Origin: Rhodoferax bucti
Lineage (GTDB): Bacteria > Pseudomonadota > Gammaproteobacteria > Burkholderiales > Burkholderiaceae_C
Assembly (NCBI RefSeq): GCF_005876985.1
Contig: NZ_VAHD01000001.1
Span: 1,273,501 to 1,337,500, forward strand
Reading direction: 5' to 3'
DNA: 64,000 nucleotides
The notes beneath the pieces are model-generated. The model saw nothing but the letters and a program-made list of their open reading frames with translations. It was not told where the DNA came from and did not search any database. Shown here in pieces: positions 23,577-31,203 of the stretch (position 1 is its first letter; every line of letters starts with the position of its first letter). The position numbers were made by a program, and so were the translations under genes.

Positions 23577-25654
23577 GGTGTTGCGCCTCTCAAGATCGGA
23601 CCAATGCGAATGGTGTGGGTTTCTGGAATTTCACTGTGCGCCAGCACTTGCAGGCGGGGTGCCACGCGGCGTACCAAGCGGGAAATCGCGCCACGGATTT
23701 GGTCGGGCACCAGCAGGCAGGCGGGCACGCCAATTTCTTCCTGTTTCATGGCGGTTTCAGCGGCGGTGCGGCTCAGCATGTCTGCCACGCCGGGGTCGAG
23801 CGCCGAGCCCGATGCGCTGCCTAAAGCCTGCACCAGCAGACGCTCCAGACCGGGGTCGATGGCAATCACATTGAGTTCCCGGGTGGGGCCGTAAATCTGT
23901 TGCACGATGGCCGGAGACAAAGCAATGCGTACCCGCTTGGCCAGCTCCACCGGATCGGTGGTGCTGGTGGCGTGCTCTGCAATCGACTCGATGATGGTGC
24001 GGATATCCCGGATATGCACCGACTCATCCAGCAGCAACTGCAGTACTTTTTGGAAGACTGCAAGCGAGACCATCTTGGGGACGACCTCTTCAATCAGTTT
24101 GGGTGCCAGTTTTGCCACGTGTTCCACGAGTTGTTGTGTTTCTGTCCGGCTCAGGAGCTTGGAGGCCTGGACTTGCATCAAGTGTGACAAATGGGTCGCC
24201 ATGACGGTCTCGGAATCAACCACGGTAAATCCGGCCATTTGCGCGGCTTCCTTCTGGCGTTCGTCGATCCAGTGTGCGGGCAAGCCAAACGCAGGGTCGG
24301 TGGTAGCGGTGCCGATGAGCGGGGTGCTGATACCGCCAGGGTTGATGGCCAGGTATTGGCCGGGGAATGCCTCGCCTTCACCCACAATCACCCCGCGCAA
24401 GGTAATGCGGTAGGCGCTGGGCTTGAGCTCCAGGTTGTCACGCACATGTACCGAGGGCGGCAGGAAACCCACTTCTTGTGCAAACTTGCGGCGCACACCT
24501 TTGATACGGTTCAGCAAGTCGCCTTGGCGGGTCTTGTCCACGAGGGCGATCAAGCGGTAGCCCAGCTCCAGGCCCAGCTGATCCACGGGTTGGAGGTCGT
24601 CCCAAGTGGCGTCTCCGTCACCTGTGGGTGCTGCCACAGCGGTTTCTGCTTCTACAGGTTCTGGCTTATGGGCCAGCACCCAGGCACCATAGCCCAAGAC
24701 GCTGCCGATGCTCAAGAACACAAAGTGCGGCATGTTGGGGATCAGGCCAAGGATCAGCATGATGACGGCCGTAATGCCCAACACTTTGGGGGAGATAAAC
24801 ATCTGCCCCACGATTTGCTTGCCGATGTCTTTGTCTTTGCCTACGCGGGACACCACCATGGCGGCTGCCACGGAAATCAACAGGCCTGGAATCTGTGCAA
24901 CCAGCGCATCACCAACAGCCAACAATATGTAGGAGTTGGCGGCTTGCGAGGCACTCAGGTCGTGCTGCAGGATACCGATGGCAAAACCACCGAAGATGTT
25001 GATCAGCAAAATCAGAATGCCGGCTACCGCATCGCCGCGCACGAACTTGGAGGCACCGTCCATGGAGCCGAAGAACTCAGCTTCTTCACCAATTTCGGCG
25101 CGGCGGCGTTTGGCTTCTTTTTCGTCGATCAGGCCAGCGTTCAAGTCGGCATCGACGGCCATTTGCTTGCCGGGCATGGCGTCCAGGGTAAATCGGGCAG
25201 ACACTTCGGCAATACGCTCCGAGCCTTTGGTCACCACCACAAAGTTGATGACCACCAGAATCGCGAACACGATCAAACCGACCGCGAAGTTGCCACCGAT
25301 CAAGAAATGACCGAAGGCCTCAATCACCGCACCCGCTGCACCGGGGCCGGTGTGGCCTTCCAGCAGCACCACGCGGGTGGAGGCCACGTTCAGCGACAAG
25401 CGCATGAGAGTGGTCAGCAGCAAGACAGACGGGAAGGCCGCAAAGTCCAGCGGGCGGATCATGTAAGCCGCCACCATCATCACCATCAGCGCTACGGCGA
25501 TGTTGATGGTGAAGAACATGTCGAGCAACAGCGGCGGCAGTGGCAACACCATCATGGACAAGATGGCGACGACCAACATGGGCGCAGCGGCCCCTTGCAT
25601 CAGCCCAGCATTGTTGGCGTACCACTGCTGGAAGGATTTCATTTGCGCGTTCAT
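23573..25654 (-). CDS. flhA: Flagellar export gate protein FlhA
   Basis: Largest export-gate subunit, 693 residues. About eight membrane helices in the first 330 residues surround the conserved loop (RFTLDAMPGKQMAVDADLNA; EEAEFFGSMDGASKFVRGDA) that belongs to the FHIPEP region. The cytosolic C-terminal domain (about 350-693) binds export substrates and chaperones. It overlaps flhB by 4 bp (ATGA), so translation is coupled. Confidence 0.97.
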   Translation of the reverse strand: MNAQMKSFQQWYANNAGLMQGAAAPMLVVAILSMMVLPLPPLLLDMFFTINIAVALMVMMVAAYMIRPLDFAAFPSVLLLTTLMRLSLNVASTRVVLLEGHTGPGAAGAVIEAFGHFLIGGNFAVGLIVFAILVVINFVVVTKGSERIAEVSARFTLDAMPGKQMAVDADLNAGLIDEKEAKRRRAEIGEEAEFFGSMDGASKFVRGDAVAGILILLINIFGGFAIGILQHDLSASQAANSYILLAVGDALVAQIPGLLISVAAAMVVSRVGKDKDIGKQIVGQMFISPKVLGITAVIMLILGLIPNMPHFVFLSIGSVLGYGAWVLAHKPEPVEAETAVAAPTGDGDATWDDLQPVDQLGLELGYRLIALVDKTRQGDLLNRIKGVRRKFAQEVGFLPPSVHVRDNLELKPSAYRITLRGVIVGEGEAFPGQYLAINPGGISTPLIGTATTDPAFGLPAHWIDERQKEAAQMAGFTVVDSETVMATHLSHLMQVQASKLLSRTETQQLVEHVAKLAPKLIEEVVPKMVSLAVFQKVLQLLLDESVHIRDIRTIIESIAEHATSTTDPVELAKRVRIALSPAIVQQIYGPTRELNVIAIDPGLERLLVQALGSASGSALDPGVADMLSRTAAETAMKQEEIGVPACLLVPDQIRGAISRLVRRVAPRLQVLAHSEIPETHTIRIGPILRGATP

Positions 25655-26805
25655 ACGGTGCTAGCCTTCACAGTCTTGGACAGGGGGTCGAGTTCCGGAG
25701 GAACAAATGGTTGCGGTACTTCGGAAGGCATGCTGCCTTCGCCCCGCATGGCGGCACGCAAGCGATACACATAGGCCAGCACTTGGGCGACTGCGGTGTA
25801 CAAAGTGGCGGGAATGTCCTGGTCCAGCTCGGCATTGGCATACAGCGCACGTGCCAGCATGGGGGACTGGAGCACTGGAATGGAGTGCTGCTTGGCCACA
25901 TCACGAATCTTCATGGCCAGCAAATCGGTGCCTTTGGAGATGACGCGCGGGGCACCCATGCTGGCTTCGTCGTAGCGGATGGCCACGGCAAAGTGGGTAG
26001 GGTTCATCACCACAAAATCAGCCTTGGGTACCGCGCCCACGCTGCTTTTTTGGGAGAGTTCACGCTGTTTCTGGCGGATCTTCCCCTTGAGCTGCGGGTT
26101 GCCGTTGGACTCTTTGCCTTCTTCTTTCACCTCTTGGTGCGACATCTTCATCTGGTCTTTGTGGAGAAAGACCTGCAAGGGGACATCGACCATGGCGGCC
26201 ATGAAAATCACCAAAAGCATCAACCCCAGGCCGCCCGTCATCCACTGGGTCAGGTGGGTAATGGCTGCAGGAGAGGGTTGCAGCAGCATGGCGGCCATGT
26301 CTTGCATACCCGACTTGAGAAAACCTACGGCGATGGCAAACAAGATGCCCGTCATCAACGTCATCTTGGCGGTGTCGAGCAGCTTCTTCTTGGAGAAGAG
26401 GTTGGCAAAGCCGGAGAGCGGGTTGAGCCGGGAGAAATCCGGCATCAGGGGCTTGAGGCTGTTGACCCAACCACCAGAGGCCACCGCGCCCAGAATAGCG
26501 GCGGTCATCACAATGGCGGCAAAGGCGACGCACCCGGCTGTGCCTATGGTGCTGGCATCGCCCAGGCGCTGGACCATGGTGCCGGTGCGGCGCACGGTGT
26601 CCGCATCGAAGCTGAGCTGCTGCACCATGCTGAGCTTGAGTTGCTCAAACAAAATGGGCGAGAGGGACAGTACTGCTACCGCGCCTGCGCCCAACACGGC
26701 AAGGTGAGACAAGTCCTGCGAGCGACTGACTTGACCGTCGTCGCGCGCTTTCTGCAGCTTCCGTTCGGAAGCCGGTAGGTTACGGTCTTGGCTGCCTTGA
26801 TCCAT
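25651..26805 (-). CDS. flhB: Flagellar export switch protein FlhB
   Basis: Substrate-specificity switch of the flagellar export apparatus, 384 residues. Four membrane helices are followed by a cytosolic domain with the self-cleaving NPTH motif (VVMNPTHFAVAIRYDEA). The N-terminus QDRNLPASERKLQKARDDGQ is typical. It starts one base after a 9 bp stem-loop in its own leader. In the cheY-cheZ-flhB-flhA run it is the first gene after a 94 bp gap that also holds a weak terminator. Confidence 0.97.
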   Translation of the reverse strand: MDQGSQDRNLPASERKLQKARDDGQVSRSQDLSHLAVLGAGAVAVLSLSPILFEQLKLSMVQQLSFDADTVRRTGTMVQRLGDASTIGTAGCVAFAAIVMTAAILGAVASGGWVNSLKPLMPDFSRLNPLSGFANLFSKKKLLDTAKMTLMTGILFAIAVGFLKSGMQDMAAMLLQPSPAAITHLTQWMTGGLGLMLLVIFMAAMVDVPLQVFLHKDQMKMSHQEVKEEGKESNGNPQLKGKIRQKQRELSQKSSVGAVPKADFVVMNPTHFAVAIRYDEASMGAPRVISKGTDLLAMKIRDVAKQHSIPVLQSPMLARALYANAELDQDIPATLYTAVAQVLAYVYRLRAAMRGEGSMPSEVPQPFVPPELDPLSKTVKASTV

Positions 26806-26806
26806 G

Positions 26807-26833
26807 ATGGTGAGACTCTTTCGTTCTCACCAT
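26807..26833 (-). promoter_or_regulatory. Stem-loop at the flhB translation start
   Basis: ATGGTGAGA (26807-26815) and TCTCACCAT (26825-26833) pair perfectly over 9 bp around a 9-base loop. In mRNA the loop contains the only purine-rich ribosome-binding candidate (GAAAGAG), and the start codon follows the stem after one base. Such a layout could limit ribosome access. A second perfect 8 bp hairpin lies just upstream (26843-26864). Confidence 0.5.
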
Positions 26834-26867
26834 TGTCGCGAGCACCCTTTGAAACTAAAGGGTGAAA

Positions 26868-26885
26868 AGAGGGGTGTTTCCCTCT
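26868..26885 (-). terminator. Possible weak terminator after cheZ
   Basis: On the minus strand AGAGGG, a 6-base loop and CCCTCT form a short stem followed by four T residues, 15 bp after the cheZ stop. It could partly separate cheZ expression from flhB. The stem is short, so confidence is low. Confidence 0.4.
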
Positions 26886-26899
26886 CTGATCAAGAAGGT

Positions 26900-27538
26900 T
26901 TAAAAGCCCAGGCTGGCCAGCAAGTCGTCCACTTGGGACTGATCGGTCACCACTTCCTGGTTGCTCTGACCCTCCACGACGGGACCGGCCAGCGCGGGCA
27001 CGTACTCTGCAGGAGGGGTGGCGGCCTTGAGGGCTGCTTCCGGCGGAGCCGTTTGAATCAGCAGGAGCACCAATTGCTCTTCAATGGTGGCCGCCAGATT
27101 GACCACTTTGGCAATCACTTGGCCGGTCAGGTCGTGAAAATCCTGGGCCATCATGATTTCGGTCAGGTGGCCATCCACTTTTTTGCTGGCTTGTTCCACG
27201 TCGTTGATGAAGTTCATCACGTGGCCTTTGGCAACGGCTGCCACTGGGTCTTTCACGATCAACTGGCCAATGCGGCGGGTTTCGGCAGCAATGAAATCGT
27301 GTTGCTCTTTGGCTTGGTCGACCTGATTGAGCACTTTTTCGGCTGCTTGGCCTGTCAGGCGTGCGATGTACGACAGGCGGCTCTTGGCGTCCGGCAACTC
27401 ACCCGCCCAGTCCTTCACCTTTTCGGCCAAACCCAATCCATTCAAGGAGTCGTGCAGCTGGCGGGTCAGTGCCCCCAGCTGTTGGTGCACCTCTACGGTG
27501 CTGAGTGTGGGGGTGGAGGGCGTGGTGTCGGCGGACAT
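26900..27538 (-). CDS. cheZ: CheY-P phosphatase CheZ
   Basis: Chemotaxis phosphatase, 212 residues. A long helical hairpin carries AQDFHDLTGQVIAKVV with the catalytic pair Asp136 and Gln140. The very C-terminus (SQVDDLLASLGF) matches the known CheY-P binding tail. It follows cheY by 2 bp and is co-transcribed with it. Confidence 0.96.
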   Translation of the reverse strand: MSADTTPSTPTLSTVEVHQQLGALTRQLHDSLNGLGLAEKVKDWAGELPDAKSRLSYIARLTGQAAEKVLNQVDQAKEQHDFIAAETRRIGQLIVKDPVAAVAKGHVMNFINDVEQASKKVDGHLTEIMMAQDFHDLTGQVIAKVVNLAATIEEQLVLLLIQTAPPEAALKAATPPAEYVPALAGPVVEGQSNQEVVTDQSQVDDLLASLGF

Positions 27539-27540
27539 GT

Positions 27541-27930
27541 TTACTTCAATCCTAACTTGGTAAGGATGTGGTTGACCTTGTCTTCCAGAGTGGCCTTGGT
27601 GAAAGGCTTAACGATGTAGCCGGATGCGCCTTGCTGCGCAGCCAGCACAATGTCTTCCTTGCGGGCTTCGGCGGTCACCATCAGTACCGGAATGTGCTTG
27701 AGCTTGTCGTCTTTCTTGATTTCAGCAAGCAACTGGAATCCGTTCATATTCGGCATGTTGATGTCGCTCACCACAAAGTCGAAAGAGCTGTTGCGCAGCT
27801 TTTGCAGGGCCGCAACACCGTCTTCCGCTTCATCTGCATCGGCATAACCGCTTTCTTTCAAGAGGTTCCGCACAATCCGTCGCATGGTGGAGAAGTCGTC
27901 AACGATGAGAAAGCGCAATTCTTTAGACAT
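27541..27930 (-). CDS. cheY: Chemotaxis response regulator CheY (first copy)
   Basis: Single REC domain of 129 residues. Asp11/Asp12 bind metal, Asp56 ([13 protein letters not shown]) is phosphorylated and Lys108 lies in [24 protein letters not shown] is close to enterobacterial CheY, which binds FliM directly. Its pairing with cheZ suggests this is the main motor regulator. A second CheY lies beside cheA. Confidence 0.95.
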   Translation of the reverse strand: MSKELRFLIVDDFSTMRRIVRNLLKESGYADADEAEDGVAALQKLRNSSFDFVVSDINMPNMNGFQLLAEIKKDDKLKHIPVLMVTAEARKEDIVLAAQQGASGYIVKPFTKATLEDKVNHILTKLGLK

Positions 27931-27989
27931 AGGTAACCTTTGGCCGGACGATTTTCAATTTTAATAAGTATGACTGAATTTTAGAGATT

Positions 27990-28931
27990 TCACGGACTGA
28001 CTTTCGTATTTCCGGCGGCCGGAGGGCTGATTTCTTCCTCCGTCTCCAGTGGAATCACGTTGCCGCCCAACAGCCGTTCCTCGGCATCTTTCGTCATGAC
28101 CAGAATACTAATGCGGCGGTTTGCCGCGCTCAAGGGATTTTGGGGCTCTGCAAGCAAACTGGACGCCATGCCCACCACCCGGGCCAGCTTGGCCTCCGGC
28201 ATGCCGGCGGCAATCAGCTCCCGCCGTGTCGCATTGGCGCGGTCTGCCGAGAGTTCCCAGTTGCTGTAACCCCGCGCGGCGTTGCCATAGGGGGTTTGGT
28301 CGGTGTGGCCGTCTACGCTGATTTTGTTGTCTACATCGGACAGGGTGACCCCGATTTCCCTCAGGATGTCGCGCATGTAGGGTTTGACCGACGCGCTGCC
28401 GATGTCAAACATGGGGCGTTTTTGATCGTCCACAATCTGGATTTGCAGGCCGTCCGGGGTGATTTCCAATTTGATCTGGGAGTTGAACTCCGCCATCTTG
28501 GGATTGTTGGACAGCGTGCTGGCAATCTTCGCGGCCAGAGCGGCCAGTGTTTGGGCATCTTTTTTGGCGCGTTCTATCTTGCGCTGATCGCCTGCGGTTT
28601 TCTTGGCTTTGGCGTCTGCCCCTTCGCCGCGTTTGGATTGGCCTGCGGATTGGGTCAGGTCGTTGCCGCCGCCGTTAATCAGGCTGTTGCTGGCGCCGGC
28701 CCCGGCTCCCCCTTGCATGGCAACCTTGAGCGGGGACTGAAAGTAATCGGAAATGCCTTTTTTGTCGCCTTCCGTGGTGCTACCCAGCAGCCACATGAGC
28801 AAAAAGAAAGCCATCATGGCCGTGACGAAGTCGGCGTAGGCAATCTTCCAGGCGCCACCGTGCGCAGCGTGGCCGCCCTTTTTGACCCGCTTGATGATGA
28901 TCGGCTGGAGTTTCTTGGCGTCTCCGGCCAT
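27990..28931 (-). CDS. motB: Flagellar motor stator protein MotB
   Basis: Stator subunit that anchors MotA to peptidoglycan, 313 residues. The single N-terminal helix KIAYADFVTAMMAFFLLMWL contains the proton-accepting Asp34. The OmpA-like domain (about 150-290) includes ISVDGHTDQTPYGN and NRRISILVM. It follows motA by 18 bp. Confidence 0.97.
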   Translation of the reverse strand: MAGDAKKLQPIIIKRVKKGGHAAHGGAWKIAYADFVTAMMAFFLLMWLLGSTTEGDKKGISDYFQSPLKVAMQGGAGAGASNSLINGGGNDLTQSAGQSKRGEGADAKAKKTAGDQRKIERAKKDAQTLAALAAKIASTLSNNPKMAEFNSQIKLEITPDGLQIQIVDDQKRPMFDIGSASVKPYMRDILREIGVTLSDVDNKISVDGHTDQTPYGNAARGYSNWELSADRANATRRELIAAGMPEAKLARVVGMASSLLAEPQNPLSAANRRISILVMTKDAEERLLGGNVIPLETEEEISPPAAGNTKVSP

Positions 28932-28949
28932 GCTCAGGCGCTCCCGCCT

Positions 28950-29807
28950 TTATTTCTTTTTGACATGCGCCTCCAGCTCGGAGAAGGTGGGGCGCTCGGT
29001 GGAGTACAGCACTTTGCGGCCGAACTCAATGGCCGTGGACGGGTTGTAGCCTTGCATGCTGGCTAACAACGTGGTTTTGATGCACTGAAACTCTTTGCTA
29101 CCTTCTTCGACCTTTTGTTCCAGCAAGCCTGCCAAGGGCTCTGCAAAGGCGTAAGCCAGCAAAATACCCAAGAAGGTTCCCACCAGCGCGGAGCCGATCA
29201 TTCCGCCCAGCACGGCAGGCGGTTGGCCCACCGAGCCCATGGTGTTCACCACCCCCAGCACGGCCGCAACGATACCGAAAGCCGGCAGACCACCGGCGAT
29301 TCGCTGGATCGCAGCAACGGCCGCATGTTCTTCGTGGTGATGGGTTTCGATCTCGCTGTCCATGAGCGATTCGATTTCGTGCGCATTCAGGTTGCCCGAC
29401 ACCATCATGCGCAAGTAATCGGTAATAAATTCCACCACATGGTGGTCGCTACCCACGGTGGCGTATTTTTTGAAGATTTCGGACTGCTCGGGCTCTTCGA
29501 CGTCTTTTTCAATCGCCATCAGGCCCTCTTTGCGGGCTTTTTGCAAAATGTCGAACAACAGCGCCAGCAGCTCCATATAGCGGGCCTTGGTGTATTTGCT
29601 GCCTTTGAAGCAGGCACCCAAGCCTGCCATGGTCTTTTTGACCACTTTCATCTGGTTGTTGGCGAGAAACGCACCGACGGTGGCGCCCCCGATGGTCAGC
29701 ATTTCCCAAGGAAGTGCGTGCACGATGACCATGATGTTGCCGCCGTGAATAATGAACACGCCGAACACACAGCCCAGACAAACAAGCCAACCGATGATTA
29801 CAAACAT
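28950..29807 (-). CDS. motA: Flagellar motor stator protein MotA
   Basis: Four-helix proton-channel subunit of the stator, 285 residues. The conserved segments are TIGGATVGAFLANNQMK, the cytosolic loop with charged residues that face FliG, and AGGLPAFGIVAAVLGVVNTM. Proton rather than sodium coupling is suggested by its similarity to MotA over PomA. The 165 bp between motA and flhC contains an interspersed repeat and a GC-rich hairpin (GGGCC/GGCCC near 29855). Confidence 0.97.
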   Translation of the reverse strand: MFVIIGWLVCLGCVFGVFIIHGGNIMVIVHALPWEMLTIGGATVGAFLANNQMKVVKKTMAGLGACFKGSKYTKARYMELLALLFDILQKARKEGLMAIEKDVEEPEQSEIFKKYATVGSDHHVVEFITDYLRMMVSGNLNAHEIESLMDSEIETHHHEEHAAVAAIQRIAGGLPAFGIVAAVLGVVNTMGSVGQPPAVLGGMIGSALVGTFLGILLAYAFAEPLAGLLEQKVEEGSKEFQCIKTTLLASMQGYNPSTAIEFGRKVLYSTERPTFSELEAHVKKK

Positions 29808-29913
29808 AGCTTCATTGTGACAGGGAAGCCCAAGGCTTCAAGGGTTGAACAGCAGGGCCTTTTCGGCCCAGACCTATCATATCGTCCACAAATGAAGGTG
29901 GCTTGAATTTATT

Positions 29914-29973
29914 GCCAAATAGGCCTCTGGCGCATATGGAGTGTGCGCAAGTAGCTATTGAATTTGTAGCAAT
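29914..29973 (-). repeat. Short interspersed repeat, copy A (intact, directly after the flhC stop codon)
   Basis: On the plus strand it reads GCCAAATAGGCCTCTGGCGC, then GTGTGCGCAAGTAGCTATTG and GTAGCAAT. On the flhC strand the stop codon TAA is followed at once by TTGCTA. The same junction is seen after the MocR gene (copy B). Confidence 0.7.
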
Positions 29974-30512
29974 TAGTGCAGCAGGATGCCACCGCCGGAT
30001 GCGCCCTTGCCGGCGCGGGCGGGTGGGCTGCACAGGCCGCACTCGAAGTGGCGGGAGTTTTCGTAGGCTTCAGACACAAAGTGGCCGCCGCATTTGGAGC
30101 ACTTGGTCATGGAGAGCATGTTGTTGTCGATGAACTTCACCAAGCGCCAAGCGCGGGTGATAGACAGCAGGGGCTCCACGCCACAGGCTTCAATTTGCTC
30201 TGTGTACAGGCGGTAGGCGGCCATGATGGCGTCGATGTCTTCCATCGCGCTCACTTTGGTGAGGTATTCGTAGGTGTTCTGGAACAGCGAGGCGTGGATG
30301 TTGGGCTGCCAGGTCAGGAACCACTCGGTCGAGAAGGGCAACTGGCCCTTGCTGGGGGAGCGGCCGGCCACTTCTTTATAGAGGCGCAACAGGCGCTCGT
30401 AAGACAACTCGGTTTCACTCTCCAGCACCTGCAGGCGTGCGCCCAACTGAATCAAAGACACTGCGCGTTCCACTTGCTTGGAATCGTTCAAAACACTTTT
30501 TTGGGTGGCCAT
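29973..30512 (-). CDS. flhC: Flagellar master regulator subunit FlhC
   Basis: Zinc-binding subunit of the FlhD4C2 activator, 179 residues. A four-cysteine site is formed by CSKCGGHFV and ECGLC near the C-terminus. The N-terminal part SKQVERAVSLIQLGARLQVL matches the family. It lies 51 bp after flhD. With FlhD it should activate the early flagellar operons. Confidence 0.96.
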   Translation of the reverse strand: MATQKSVLNDSKQVERAVSLIQLGARLQVLESETELSYERLLRLYKEVAGRSPSKGQLPFSTEWFLTWQPNIHASLFQNTYEYLTKVSAMEDIDAIMAAYRLYTEQIEACGVEPLLSITRAWRLVKFIDNNMLSMTKCSKCGGHFVSEAYENSRHFECGLCSPPARAGKGASGGGILLH

Positions 30513-30563
30513 GGTGCTGCTCCTGGGCGAAATCGGGTGAGGCGGGAAGGTACGGGTGAGGGC

Positions 30564-30890
30564 TTAAACGGCTTCGGCGAAGCGGCCGGCCATCAGGATG
30601 CTGGCGTGCAGCTTGGTGGTAGCGTCGTTGTCCACTTTGGTGACCGAGTGATTGGTCAGCAGGTTCCACACAATGTCGTCGTCCACCCGGAAGCGGCACA
30701 GCAGCATGTTGGTGGATGCAATTCGCATGACTTGCGCGGGAGACAGCGCCGCGATGATGTCGGCAGACTCTTCCGACATGCCTAGGCGAAACAGGGCCTC
30801 GGCCTTGTTTTGGCGAATCAGGTTTTGGGCCAGCATGAGGTACGTCATGTTGGCTTCGCGGATTTCGGCGAGGATTTGTTCGTTGGTCAT
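30564..30890 (-). CDS. flhD: Flagellar master regulator subunit FlhD
   Basis: DNA-binding partner of FlhC, 108 residues. The start at 30890 (MTNEQILAEIREANMTYLML) has GGAGAG just upstream; an upstream ATG at 30956 would add residues absent from the family. Motifs include AQNLIRQNKAEALFRLG and LLCRFRVDDDIVWNLLTNHS. It is the first gene of the minus-strand early operon. Confidence 0.96.
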   Translation of the reverse strand: MTNEQILAEIREANMTYLMLAQNLIRQNKAEALFRLGMSEESADIIAALSPAQVMRIASTNMLLCRFRVDDDIVWNLLTNHSVTKVDNDATTKLHASILMAGRFAEAV

Positions 30891-31203
30891 GTGACTCTCC
30901 ATTCCGGTAAAGCAATTTGCGGGGTGTTTGCCGGCTATTTCTTGCTTGCAAACCATGGAATGGATTCTGAAACTCAGCGTCCAGAACTTGAATCGGAAGA
31001 TGACTAAGGTTGGTGTCGGCTTATTGCTGACGTTGTTGTAAGGGAAATTCCTACAAACTCTTATTTATTGAAAATAGAGCATGTCATTAAGTGTTTTTTT
31101 GGGGTTTAACGTTCGTATTGCGATGTCACTATCAGCGGACTAACAGTGAGCGCACCTAATGTTCTGGTCGCTCGCATGTGTTTGGAAATAGGGTAACTGT
31201 TAA
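30891..31203. promoter_or_regulatory. Divergent control region upstream of flhDC
   Basis: A 313 bp region without a gene between flhD and the divergent glycosyltransferase gene, less GC-rich than its surroundings. It holds an imperfect palindrome, TTGTA-AGGGAAATTCC-TACAA, at 31036-31056, which is a candidate operator, and a T-tract at 31094-31100. No CRP-like TGTGA/TCACA site or sigma-28 promoter was seen. It should contain the flhDC promoter. Confidence 0.5.

Noticed and set aside
24191..25774. A 527-codon open frame antisense to flhA
   Set aside because: It lies wholly opposite a conserved gene, its protein is rich in His, Gln and Gly in a pattern expected from the reverse reading of GC-rich codons, and no domain can be recognised.
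29850..29866. GCCGAAAA upstream of motA as a sigma-28 -10 box
   Set aside because: No -35-like sequence lies 11 bp upstream, and the bases are part of a small GC-rich hairpin.
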